This document shows, piece after piece, positions 8,362 to 16,519 of a stretch of DNA of 64,000 nucleotides. Position 1 is the first letter of the stretch, and the number at the start of each line of letters is the position of its first letter. The position numbers and the translations under genes are program-made. The stretch is taken from contig NZ_CP059572.1 of the NCBI RefSeq assembly GCF_019175365.1, positions 6,882,001 through 6,946,000 of the forward strand, read 5' to 3'. The notes under the pieces are model-generated. The model saw only the letters and a program-made list of their open reading frames with translations. It had not been told where the DNA came from and searched no databases. The stretch is from Actinomadura graeca (lineage in GTDB: Bacteria > Actinomycetota > Actinomycetes > Streptosporangiales > Streptosporangiaceae).

Positions 8362-9147
8362 ATGAGTGATTTCCATGGGCTTCCGCCCGTCGACCGCCGT
8401 TTGTTCATTCCCGAAACGATCTGGGTGGTGCGGCATCGGCGGTTCGTGGAGCTATCGCGGGCCGGTGCGCCGGAAGAGTGGCAAGAGTTGGTGATGTCCG
8501 ATGAGTCGGTCGTCACGCGGCTCAAGGACGGTATGTGGCCGGTGTCCTCCTCGACCGCCCCGTCGATGATGGCTCAGATTATCGAATCTCTGGATCTCAA
8601 GCCTGGTATGCGCGTTCTGGAGATCGGTACGGGAACCGGGTACAACGCGGCCTGCTTTGCGGCCCTCGGTGCCGAGGTGGTGTCGGTCGAGGTCGACGCG
8701 TCGGTGGCCGACCATGCGCGGGACGCTTTGCGCGCCGCAGGCCGTCCCGAGGTGGTTGTGATCACTGGTGACGGGGAGTCCGGGGCACCGTCACATGGCC
8801 CGTTCGATCGAGTGATCGCCACCGCGGCTGCTCACACCGTCCCTCGTGCGTGGATCGAACAGACGAAGGTCGGAGGCGTGATCGTGGTTCCTTGGGCGGC
8901 CACCTTCCATCCGGCCGGGCCGCTGGCCGTGCTCGTCGTCAAGGGGGACGGAAGCGCCGAGGGGCGTTTCACGGCGCCAGCGCGTTTCATGCCGCTCCGA
9001 GGCCAGCAACTGCCGCCGATGGTCCGCGATGAAACTGAGGAACGTTGGATTGCGGCCGGTCGGCCTGAGGCGTCGCGATACGGGGTCACCGTCACGTCTG
9101 CTGGCCAAATCGTCTGGCTGGACTCGCCAGATAGCCCCGTTGCTTAG
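8362..9147 (+). CDS. PIMT-like SAM-dependent methyltransferase, intact copy
   Basis: This is a 261-residue protein with the SAM motif VLEIGTGTGYNAA, an acidic loop (SVEVDASVADHA), and the post-motif FDRVIATAAAHTVPRAW of the L-isoaspartyl methyltransferase fold. The N-terminal part (RRLFIPETIWVVRHRR, then ESVVTRLKDG) matches RiPP-associated PIMT homologues rather than housekeeping Pcm. These act on aspartate side chains, often to form aspartimide. It is the working paralogue of the pseudogene at 3396. It is divergent from the HTH-less sensor. No precursor peptide or ATP-grasp/lanthionine enzyme is seen beside it, so its substrate is unknown. Confidence 0.8.
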   Translation: MSDFHGLPPVDRRLFIPETIWVVRHRRFVELSRAGAPEEWQELVMSDESVVTRLKDGMWPVSSSTAPSMMAQIIESLDLKPGMRVLEIGTGTGYNAACFAALGAEVVSVEVDASVADHARDALRAAGRPEVVVITGDGESGAPSHGPFDRVIATAAAHTVPRAWIEQTKVGGVIVVPWAATFHPAGPLAVLVVKGDGSAEGRFTAPARFMPLRGQQLPPMVRDETEERWIAAGRPEASRYGVTVTSAGQIVWLDSPDSPVA

Positions 9148-9315
9148 ACGTCTTGCGACTCGTCCGTGACTCAACTTGTGCGGCAGGGATGAGTGTTGAT
9201 GGCTCTGCCTGGTGGCGCATGGGAATGTGATCCGCAGCATCTGGCGAGGCCGTGTTAAGGGGCGGGCGAAGCCTGTCTTCGATTGTGGCTTGTGGGCTGT
9301 TTGGCTCTGGGGCGT

Positions 9316-10188
9316 TCAGCGGCCGATGTCGTCCAGTTCGGTCACGTCCTTATGAGAGAGGGAGAGTCCTGCACCGGCGATGTTCTCGCGTAGGTGTGCC
9401 GTGGATGACGTGTCAGGGATGAGCAGGATGTTGGGTGATCGTTGCAGCAGCCAGGCCAGTGCAACGGACATCTGCGTCGTCTCCAATCGGGCGGCGACCG
9501 CCGAGAGCGCCGAGGACTGAAGCGGGGTGAAGCCGCCAAGGGGGAAGAAGGGCACGTACGCGACGCCGTTGGTGGCGAGCCGGTCGATGAGCTTGTCGTC
9601 GTGGCGGTGGGCGAGGTTGTACATGTTCTGCACGCACACGATCGGCGCGATGCCTTGTGCCTCGGTGACCTGCTCCTCGGTGGCGTTGCTGACCCCGAGG
9701 TGGCGGATCAGGCCCTGCTGCTGGAGTTCGACGAGCGTCTCGAACGGCTCGGCGAGCGAGCCGGGCTGGGGGCCTTCGGCGTTGCCGAGCCGGAGGTTGA
9801 CCAGGTCGAGTACGTCGAGCCGGAGTGACTTGAGGTTGTCGTGGATCTGGCGGCGCAGATCCTCGGGTCGCCGGGCCGGAGGCCAGCCACCCTTCTCGTC
9901 GCGGGTCGCGCCCACCTTGGTCACGATGTGCAGCGACTCGGGATAGGGGTGCAGTGCCTCGCGGATCAACTCGTTGGTGACGCGCGGCCCGTAGGCGTCG
10001 CTGGTGTCGATGTGGGTGATACCGACGTCGACCGCTTCACGCAGGACGGCCAGGGCGCCCTCGCGATCGGCGGGCGGCCCCATGACCCACGGGCCGGCCA
10101 GTTGCATGGCCCCGTAGCCGAACCGGGTGACGGTCAGGTCACCCAGAGCCCAGGTGCCGCCGGGGAGAGAAGGGGAGGGTGCGCTCAT
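9316..10188 (-). CDS. Aldo/keto reductase family oxidoreductase
   Basis: This is a 290-residue TIM-barrel NADPH reductase. D61 and Y66 (HIDTSDAYG) and K91 (IVTK) of the catalytic tetrad are present. The position usually held by His reads DLVNLRLGN, so N131 replaces it, as in the subgroup of bacterial AKRs related to E. coli YdbC. The end (LLIPDTSSTAHLREN) binds NADPH phosphate. It is divergent from an HxlR regulator, with palindromes in the 132-bp gap. It is probably the regulator's target, reducing a reactive aldehyde or quinone. Confidence 0.85.
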   Translation of the reverse strand: MSAPSPSLPGGTWALGDLTVTRFGYGAMQLAGPWVMGPPADREGALAVLREAVDVGITHIDTSDAYGPRVTNELIREALHPYPESLHIVTKVGATRDEKGGWPPARRPEDLRRQIHDNLKSLRLDVLDLVNLRLGNAEGPQPGSLAEPFETLVELQQQGLIRHLGVSNATEEQVTEAQGIAPIVCVQNMYNLAHRHDDKLIDRLATNGVAYVPFFPLGGFTPLQSSALSAVAARLETTQMSVALAWLLQRSPNILLIPDTSSTAHLRENIAGAGLSLSHKDVTELDDIGR

Positions 10189-10256
10189 CCTGGTGCCTTT
10201 CGTCGTGCCTGTGAGGGGTGGCGCCTGCTGCCTGTCTGCATCAGCATTAGAGAGAA

Positions 10257-10289
10257 ACTTCCTTTCGGGAAGTAGGCACTCTGGAGTGC
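10257..10289. promoter_or_regulatory. Two palindromes between the AKR and HxlR genes
   Basis: ACTTCC-TTTCG-GGAAGT (10257-10273) is directly followed by GCACTC-TG-GAGTGC (10276-10289), both perfect in their arms. Their place in a divergent promoter suggests operators for the HxlR protein, which would control both genes. Confidence 0.6.
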
Positions 10290-10320
10290 GTAACCCACCC
10301 GTCGGTGAGAGGTGCGATCA

Positions 10321-10767
10321 GTGACGACGATGAAGGCGGCCCAGAAGAGGGCTCAGGCCAAGGTGGAGTACAACGCGTTCCTGGCGGCATGTCCCAGCCG
10401 GAAGCTGCTCGACCGGATCTCGGACAAGTGGGTCGTCCTGATCCTGTGTGCGCTGGGCGGCGACAACAACGCCGCCCAGCCCGGTGCAGCACACGCAGAC
10501 GCTCCGAAGGCGATGCGTTACTCCGAGATCGCTCGTCTTCTGGCCGGGGTCAGCCAGAAAATGCTGACCCAGACGCTACGGTCGCTGGAGCGCGACGGTC
10601 TGCTCACCCGTACCGTCACGCCGACCGTCCCTGTCACCGTCTCCTACGAGCTGACCGACCTCGGTCTCTCGCTCCACCACGTGACGCGCGGGCTCAGAAG
10701 CTGGGCGCAGACGCACATGGACGAGGTCCTGGCAAACCGCGAGGAGCACGACGCTCGCACCTCGTGA
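10321..10767 (+). CDS. HxlR-family winged-helix regulator
   Basis: This is a 148-residue regulator. CPSRKLLDRISDKWVVLIL is the family's N-terminal signature (C-P-x14-KW), and RYSEIARLLAGVSQKMLTQTLRSLERDGLL is the winged helix. Between them is a Gly/Ala/Asn-rich insertion (GGDNNAAQPGAAHADAP) longer than in most members. The GTG at 10321 is preferred with GAGAGGTG upstream; the GTG at 10312 and ATG at 10330 are alternatives. The conserved Cys may sense oxidants or electrophiles, as in other HxlR proteins. It is divergent from the aldo/keto reductase. Confidence 0.85.
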   Translation: MTTMKAAQKRAQAKVEYNAFLAACPSRKLLDRISDKWVVLILCALGGDNNAAQPGAAHADAPKAMRYSEIARLLAGVSQKMLTQTLRSLERDGLLTRTVTPTVPVTVSYELTDLGLSLHHVTRGLRSWAQTHMDEVLANREEHDARTS

Positions 10768-10857
10768 CGACTCACATCCGAACCGTCCGACAGCTCTACA
10801 TTCTCAGCCCTACACCGCCCTTAGCTGTGGAAAGCCTGTTACGGCGGTGAACGCCGC

Positions 10858-11015
10858 GTAGCCCCCGTCCGGCGTGCCCCATCTGAAAGGCGTTTCCGGG
10901 AGGCGCTGGGCACGTCCGTGCGGTCTCTGCGTCAGCGGAGCGTGGCCGCGTTGGTTGGACGTGGTGTTGCTTGACCGAGTCGGCTCGTCCTGCGAGATCG
11001 TTCGAGGGTGAGAGT
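10858..11015. repeat. 3' flank shared with regulator copy 2
   Basis: This is the partner of 7057-7191, lying directly after the stop of the full-length regulator. The resemblance is patchy but continuous over about 150 bp. It contains no gene. Confidence 0.6.
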
Positions 11016-12311
11016 TCAGGTGGCGGTGGTGAACGCGTGGAGTTCTCGTGCGGCGGGGAGTGTTCGCGCGTTGCCTGGGAGGGTGTGCAGTACCCTCTTG
11101 ACCAGTTGGGCCCGTCCGGCGCAGCGCCGGTAGTCGTTTTCCATCGTCGTGATGGCGTGTTGCAGACCCGCCTCTATCTCGCGGTCGTTGATCATCACCG
11201 CGGCCTTCATGAGCGCCAGATTGGTCCTGGGCGCGAAGGCGTTGCTGGGGTAGAGGCTGAGCGCGTGCTCCAGTGAAACCTCTGCGCGAGGATCAGCGTT
11301 CCATGTTCGGGCGTACGACTCCGCCCAGCGGAGCTGACTCTCCCGGAACGCGAGTGCGGACTGATCGTTTGTGTCCTGCGGCAGGTGGTCGAAGACCCGC
11401 CTCAGGTCGTCGAGTGTGCTGTCGACCCGGTCTGTGTCGCCTCTGGCGGCGGCGACGTAGACGCGGGCGGCGTATGCGTCGGCCAGTCCTGCCGACGGTG
11501 TCCCGTCGGCGATTCCGATCGCCTCGCTTGCGAGCTCCGCGACGACGGAATCGGGACGTTCTGTCCAGAACGCCTTCTGGGCGGCCTTGCCGCGTACCCA
11601 GACGCGAAGATCCCGATCACCGGAGGCGTCGGCGCTCTGTCTCGCTGCAGCCCATGACATGCGGGCGGCTCGTTTCTCGCCGACATCGCCAAAGTCGACG
11701 GCGAGCACACCGGCCAACCCTGCATTCACACGCATGAGGGCGGCCCGATCATCGGTGCTGTTGGGACGGTTGAGCAGCTCGCCCACGGCGACGATGTCCG
11801 CGATCAAGTCCTTGATAAGTTCTCCGGCCGGAAGCGTGCCGACGACCTGGCCGTATTCGTGGACGGTGGCCTCCCATTCGGAGAGGCCGAGGGGGCGGCC
11901 CAGTGAGTCGTCGAGGCCGGAGAACAGGGTCTCGATGGCTCCTGGGGGGATGGCGGTTCCGGCTGCGATGGCGGAGATGATGTGGATTGCGGCTCTGCGC
12001 TTCACGTTGTCGTCCCCCTGCCTGGGAGTTGAACCTTCCTGCACGGTACCCAGAAGGGCGGTCTCGTGCTTGGGGAAGAGTTCGTCGTAGGGGATGCCGA
12101 GGACTTCGGAGAAGACGTAGTCCCAGTTGCGGGGGTAGTGGGCGCCGTTTTCGTAGCCGCGGATCTGGTTGGCGAGGTTCTTCACCTTGTCCGGGGTGGG
12201 GGTGATCCCCAGGTGGATGAGGAGTCGGCGCGCCATCTCGTGCTTGCCCCAGTGGCGGTCGAGGCGTTCGGTCTCCAGCCGTGCCGACCATGCGGGACGG
12301 GTGTCGGTCAT
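11016..12311 (-). CDS. XRE-family regulator with TPR-like sensor domain, copy 3 (full length)
   Basis: This is a 431-residue protein. Residues ~15-85 form the DNA-binding part (HWGKHEMARRLLIHLG, VKNLANQIRGYENGAHYPRNW), an XRE-type helix-turn-helix. Residues ~105-431 are helical repeats that match copies 1 and 2. GGAGGG lies nine bases before the ATG. Such proteins are common in Actinomadura and Streptomyces and often sit beside DUF397 or small unknown genes; here two small genes are divergent from it. It is the only one of the three copies in this window able to bind DNA, so it may control promoters in the whole island. Confidence 0.8.
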   Translation of the reverse strand: MTDTRPAWSARLETERLDRHWGKHEMARRLLIHLGITPTPDKVKNLANQIRGYENGAHYPRNWDYVFSEVLGIPYDELFPKHETALLGTVQEGSTPRQGDDNVKRRAAIHIISAIAAGTAIPPGAIETLFSGLDDSLGRPLGLSEWEATVHEYGQVVGTLPAGELIKDLIADIVAVGELLNRPNSTDDRAALMRVNAGLAGVLAVDFGDVGEKRAARMSWAAARQSADASGDRDLRVWVRGKAAQKAFWTERPDSVVAELASEAIGIADGTPSAGLADAYAARVYVAAARGDTDRVDSTLDDLRRVFDHLPQDTNDQSALAFRESQLRWAESYARTWNADPRAEVSLEHALSLYPSNAFAPRTNLALMKAAVMINDREIEAGLQHAITTMENDYRRCAGRAQLVKRVLHTLPGNARTLPAARELHAFTTAT

Positions 12312-12411
12312 GGTCCTGAGCCCTCCGTCGGAGCCGGGGGCAGGCGGTGCCCCCCTGCGGGTAATTCATTGTCAGTGTTCCGTGACGCTCCGTGCAGGCG
12401 TTTCATTCGGT
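12312..12411 (-). repeat. Conserved leader of regulator copy 3
   Basis: This is the partner of 6913-7012, with about 80% identity by eye, and lies immediately upstream of the ATG at 12311. It holds GGAGGG and probably the promoter. Confidence 0.65.
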
Positions 12412-12496
12412 TGGCGCGGGCGGACGCCAACGGGCCCGCGTTCCGACGAGGGAGCGGCCCCGGCCTCGGGTGCCGAATCGGGAATGAGGTCCCACT

Positions 12497-12727
12497 GTGA
12501 GAGAAATGCCGGTCGTGGACGGCGCCGACGCGCAGAAGGCGGCGTTGCGGGAGGAGTTCCCGGGCTGGTCGATCATCCACACCACCGACACCGGACGGTG
12601 GTGGGCGATGCGCGGGCCTTTGCGCCGGGAGGACATGGACAAGACCGCCACGGTGGACGCCGACACCCCCGACGGCCTGCGCAGCGGGATCCGGGCGCTG
12701 GACGTACCCGCGCGGGACGGGCTGTGA
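12497..12727 (+). CDS. Small hypothetical protein (76 aa)
   Basis: The GTG at 12497 follows GGAATGAGGT. The protein has the pattern FPGWSIIHTTDTGRWWAMRG seen in many small actinomycete proteins found next to XRE regulators; their function is unknown. It has no signal or membrane segment. Its TGA overlaps the GTG of the next gene (GTGA), so the two are coupled. The pair is divergent from the full-length XRE regulator and is likely controlled by it. Confidence 0.7.
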   Translation: MREMPVVDGADAQKAALREEFPGWSIIHTTDTGRWWAMRGPLRREDMDKTATVDADTPDGLRSGIRALDVPARDGL

Positions 12728-13110
12728 CGTCGCCGTATCTCGACCTGCTCGCGCGGGTCCTCGCGACCGCCGGGTGGTCGTCGCGGCCGCGGTACGAGCA
12801 GGACCCGGCGCGGCTGCACGTGTACTCGCCGTGCCTTCCGTCGATCGGGGAGAGCGTCCACGTGAAGCCGGGCGTGGGCGGGGTGCCGTGGTTCATCGCC
12901 TCGACCGGCGACCCGATCGCGCCCTGCCACGACCTTGAGGGCGCCGTCGCGGAGATCGGGAGGCGTCTTGAGCCGTGGGTGACGTTCGCCGCGGCCTACA
13001 GGGCGGCGTCCAGGCCGGATGAGACGCGGGCGCGGCGCTCCCTCGGCCGGCTGCTGACCGCGTTCGGGATGTGGTGGCGGCCGGACGGGAGTGCCCGGAC
13101 GGGCGGCTGA
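12724..13110 (+). CDS. Hypothetical protein (128 aa) coupled to the small upstream gene
   Basis: This gene starts at the GTG that overlaps the preceding stop. The protein contains VYSPCLPSIGESVHVKPG and WFIASTGDPIAPCHDLEGAV and ends in a basic helix. No domain is recognised. The gene pair (12497 and 12724) reads as one small transcription unit that ends ten bases before the convergent toroid-protein gene. Confidence 0.65.
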   Translation: MTSPYLDLLARVLATAGWSSRPRYEQDPARLHVYSPCLPSIGESVHVKPGVGGVPWFIASTGDPIAPCHDLEGAVAEIGRRLEPWVTFAAAYRAASRPDETRARRSLGRLLTAFGMWWRPDGSARTGG

Positions 13111-13120
13111 GCCCGGCCCG

Positions 13121-14233
13121 TCAGCGGCGGGCAGTCGCGACCAGGGCGCAGCCGCAGGCCAGGGGGTCGGACGCGTCGCAGGGGCCCAGGGGCCGCCCGG
13201 CGATCTCCTTGAAGAGGCGGGAGCCGGGGGAGGCGCCCTCCAGGGCGTCCGCCGCCAGTACGACCGCGGCGGCCGTGTAGGTGGAGCGGTCGCCGGGGAA
13301 GTGGCGGCGGTGCTCGAACTGCCAGCCCGTCCAGTACGAGCCGTCGTCGTGGCGCAAGTGCTGGATGGAGGCGAACAGCTCCAGGGCGCGGTCGCGGTCG
13401 CCGGCCGCGTCCAGGGCCATCACCAGCTCGCAGCTCTCCGCCGCCGTGACCCACGGCTGGTCGGACACGCAGCGGCAGCCGAGGCCCGGGACGACGAAGG
13501 TGTCCCAGCGCTCCGCGAGGCGCCGTGCGGCGGTCTCGCCGCGGACGGGGCCGCCGAGCACCGGGTAGTACCAGTCCATCGACCAGCGGCTCTTGTCGGC
13601 GAACGCCTCCGGGTGGGCGGCGACGACGTGGCCGAGCTGGTCGGCGGCGAGTTCCCAGCCCGGCTGGTGCTCGCCGAGGTGCTCGGCCAGCGCGACCGCG
13701 CACCGCAGCGACTGGTAGATCGACGAGCAGCCGGTCAGCAGCGCGTGGTCGGCGGGGGCGCCGTCCTCGCCGCGGATCCAGATGATCTCGCCGCGGCGGG
13801 TCTGGAGGCCGAGGGCGAAGTCGACCGCCCGCCGGACGGTCGGCCACATGCGGCGCGCGAAGTCGCCGTCGCCGGTCATCAGCAGCTCGTGCCAGACGCC
13901 CACTGCGACGTAGGCGGCGTGGTTGGACTCCCCGCCCGGCTCGGTGACCTCGCCCAGCACCCATTTCGCGGGCCACGACCCGTCGGGGCGCTGGACGCCG
14001 CGCAGCCACTCGTAGGCGCGCCGGGACTCCGCGCGGAGCCCGGCGGAGGTGAGGGCCATCGCGGCCTCGACGTGGTTCCAGGCGTCGACGTGGCCGGGGA
14101 CGCCCGCGGTGGGGGAGAACCAGGGGATCGCGCCCGAGTCCTCCTGCTGCGCGGCGATGCTGCGGGCCGTCGCGACGACGCCGTCCCTGGTCACGACCCC
14201 CGGGACCGAAGGCGGGACGGCGTCAGAGCGCAT
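13121..14233 (-). CDS. Alpha/alpha-toroid (prenyltransferase-like) protein
   Basis: This is a 370-residue protein made of helical hairpins with the recurring pattern of squalene-cyclase/prenyltransferase or six-hairpin glycosidase barrels (AYEWLRGVQRPDGSWP, LQTRRGEIIW, SIQHLRHDDGSYWTGWQ). It has no signal peptide and no clear DxDD or QW catalytic set, so enzymatic activity is not certain. Its ATG lies inside the 3' end of the methyltransferase gene upstream (11-nt overlap). It is the last of three genes in an operon with a GT4 glycosyltransferase and a methyltransferase, an arrangement often seen in actinobacteria. The trio may make or modify a glycoconjugate. Confidence 0.7.
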   Translation of the reverse strand: MRSDAVPPSVPGVVTRDGVVATARSIAAQQEDSGAIPWFSPTAGVPGHVDAWNHVEAAMALTSAGLRAESRRAYEWLRGVQRPDGSWPAKWVLGEVTEPGGESNHAAYVAVGVWHELLMTGDGDFARRMWPTVRRAVDFALGLQTRRGEIIWIRGEDGAPADHALLTGCSSIYQSLRCAVALAEHLGEHQPGWELAADQLGHVVAAHPEAFADKSRWSMDWYYPVLGGPVRGETAARRLAERWDTFVVPGLGCRCVSDQPWVTAAESCELVMALDAAGDRDRALELFASIQHLRHDDGSYWTGWQFEHRRHFPGDRSTYTAAAVVLAADALEGASPGSRLFKEIAGRPLGPCDASDPLACGCALVATARR

Positions 14234-14972
14234 CCGCCGTCTCCTTGGCGGGGACGGGACCGTCCGGGGTCGCGGGCTTGGTGAGGTAGACGACGACGCT
14301 CTTGCCGATCAGGGGGTTCATGACGCGCTCGGCCAGCCGGGTGGCGAGCGGCCGGTTCATGATGTCCCAGACGAGGAGCCGGTGGTACGCCTTGGCGAGG
14401 GGGTTGCCGTCGTTGTCCACGCCGACGGCGCACTTGATCCACCAGTAGGGGGCGTGCAGCCCGTGCGCGTGGTGGTGGCCGCCGACCTTGAAGCCGGTCG
14501 CCTTCAGCTTGGCCTCCAGCTCGGCGCGGGTGTAGATCCGCACGTGCCCGCCTGGGGCGGTGTGGTAGTCCTCCGACAGCGCCCAGCAGACCCGCTCGGG
14601 CAGCCAGCTCGGCACGGTCACCGCGAGCCTGCCGCCGGGTTTCAGGACGCGCAGCAGCTCCCGCATCGCCCGCATGTCGTCGGGGATGTGCTCCAGCACC
14701 TCGGACGCGACGATCCCGTCGAAGTGGTCGTCGGGGAACGGCAGGTCGAGCGCGTCGCCCTGGACGGTCTCCGCGGCGGCGTCCTCGGGCACCTCGCCCT
14801 CCAGGCGCATGGCCGCGAACATCTTCTCGACGCCGTCCAGCTCGCCGGCGTCCTGGTCGAAGGCCACGACGTCGGCGCCCCTGCGGTACAGCTCGAAGGC
14901 GTGCCGCCCGGCGCCGCAGCCCATGTCGAGGACGCGGTCTCCGGGGGTCACGCGGAACCGCTGGAAATCCAC
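14223..14972 (-). CDS. Class I SAM-dependent methyltransferase
   Basis: This methyltransferase of about 249 residues has motif I (VLDMGCGAGRHAFELYRRGADVVAFD) and motif IV/post-I (DHFDGIVASEVLEHIPDD, VLKPGGRLAVTVP) of the UbiE/Methyltransf_11 fold. The start is uncertain. The GTG at 14972 gives MDFQRF, but the AAGGAG site lies 16 nt upstream and fits an in-frame CTG a few codons earlier. It lies between the glycosyltransferase (upstream) and the toroid protein (overlapping downstream). The substrate is probably the lipid or sugar product handled by those genes. Confidence 0.8.
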   Translation of the reverse strand: MDFQRFRVTPGDRVLDMGCGAGRHAFELYRRGADVVAFDQDAGELDGVEKMFAAMRLEGEVPEDAAAETVQGDALDLPFPDDHFDGIVASEVLEHIPDDMRAMRELLRVLKPGGRLAVTVPSWLPERVCWALSEDYHTAPGGHVRIYTRAELEAKLKATGFKVGGHHHAHGLHAPYWWIKCAVGVDNDGNPLAKAYHRLLVWDIMNRPLATRLAERVMNPLIGKSVVVYLTKPATPDGPVPAKETADAL

Positions 14973-15033
14973 GGTCAGCAGGATCGTGCTCCTTCCGTAC
15001 AGAGGGATCCGCCGATGCGGCCCCTCGCTGTGC

Positions 15034-16296
15034 CTACCGCCGGGGGGACCGCCGCTCGATGGCGGCGCGGTAGTGCTCGACCGTGGCCTGTGCCACGGCG
15101 GGCCAGGCGAAGCGTTCCTGGACGCGGGCGAGACCGGCGGCGCCGACACGCGCGCGCTCCTCGGCGGAGTCGTGCAGGCGGCGCAGGGTCGCGGCGAGTT
15201 CCTCGGCGTCGCCGGGAGGGACCAGGACGCCCGCGTCGCCGACGACCTCGGGCAGCGCACCGGCGCGGCTGGCGACCAGCGGCGTCCCGGACGCCATGTG
15301 CTCGACGGCGGGCAGCGAGAACCCCTCGTAGCGGGACGGGACGACGGCCGTCTCCGCCGAGGCCATCAGCGCGCCGAGCTCCTCGTCGCTGATGCCGGAC
15401 ACGAACCGCACGCGCTCGCCGAGGGCCAGTTCCCGGGCGAGCCGCTCGGTGGGGCCGTCCTTCTGGGGGCGGCTGACGACGATCACGTGGACGTCGCGTT
15501 CGGTGGCGACCTTGGCGACCGCGCGCAGCAGCACGTCCACGCCCTTGATCGGCGCGTCGGCGCTGGCCATCGCGACGATCCGGCCGGGGACGCGGTCGCC
15601 GCGCGGGTGGAAGACGCGGGTGTCGACGCCGAGCGGCAGGATCTCGATGTCGCGGGGACGGACCTTGAAGTCCTTGACGATGTCGGTCTTGGACGACCCG
15701 GAGACGGTCAGCACCGGCCCGATCCGCCGCGCCACCTGCGACTGCATCGCGACGAACCCGTACCAGCGGCGTTTGCCGAGCTTCTGCTTCAGCCCCCGGG
15801 CGGCCTCCAGCTCGATGCGGCGGTCGACGCTGATCGGGTGGTGGATGCTCGTGACGAGCGGCAGCCCGAGCCGGGTGATGCCGAGGTTGCCGAGGCCGAG
15901 GACCTGGTTGTCGTGCACCACGTCGAAGTCGTGGCGGCGGGCGCGGAGGGCGCGCAGCACGCGCAGGCTGAAGGTGAGGGGCTCGGGGAAGCCGCCCGTC
16001 CGCATGTGGGCGAACTCCAGGACGTCGATCCAGTCGCGGAACTCGGCGAGCGCCGGGGTGCGGAAGGGGTCCTCGTCCCGGTAGAGGTCGAGGCTCGGGA
16101 TCCGGGTCAGCGTGATCTCGTCGCGGTCGAGTTCGGGATAGGGCTGCCCGGACAGGACCTCCACGGTGTGTCCGAGGTCGGCCAGCTCGCGGCTCAGATG
16201 CCGGAGGTAGACGCCTTGGCCGCCGCAGTGCGGCTTGCTCCGGTACGACAGCAGCGCCACCCGCAAGGGACGGCCCGCCCCGCCTGCCTCAGCCAC
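15034..16296 (-). CDS. GT4-family glycosyltransferase
   Basis: This is a 420-residue GT-B enzyme. The N-terminal Rossmann half contains the acceptor glycine-rich loop (PHCGGQGVYLRHLSREL), and the C-terminal half contains VPSRYEGFSLPAVEHMASGTP and ALPEVVGDAGVLVPPGD, the nucleotide-sugar site with the E-x7-E motif of family GT4. The enzyme is retaining and cytoplasmic. It starts at a GTG. It is the first gene of the leftward trio. The acceptor is unknown. Confidence 0.85.
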   Translation of the reverse strand: MAEAGGAGRPLRVALLSYRSKPHCGGQGVYLRHLSRELADLGHTVEVLSGQPYPELDRDEITLTRIPSLDLYRDEDPFRTPALAEFRDWIDVLEFAHMRTGGFPEPLTFSLRVLRALRARRHDFDVVHDNQVLGLGNLGITRLGLPLVTSIHHPISVDRRIELEAARGLKQKLGKRRWYGFVAMQSQVARRIGPVLTVSGSSKTDIVKDFKVRPRDIEILPLGVDTRVFHPRGDRVPGRIVAMASADAPIKGVDVLLRAVAKVATERDVHVIVVSRPQKDGPTERLARELALGERVRFVSGISDEELGALMASAETAVVPSRYEGFSLPAVEHMASGTPLVASRAGALPEVVGDAGVLVPPGDAEELAATLRRLHDSAEERARVGAAGLARVQERFAWPAVAQATVEHYRAAIERRSPRR

Positions 16297-16519
16297 GTCG
16301 GCCTCTGGTCACGCACCACTCCCGTCGGTCGCGGGACGCCCGTCGCACACGCACCGGGCATCCCCGTGAAGGTGTCGATGAAACTCGACCCTGGCCTCCG
16401 CACGTTACCGCTCAGTTCCATATTGGGCACGGCGTCCAAAAGTGTTCTCGATCGCACTTCGGCCCCGGCCCCGGCGGGCGTCCGCGGGTGTAACCTGCAC
16501 CTTTCCGCAGGCCGGGAGG

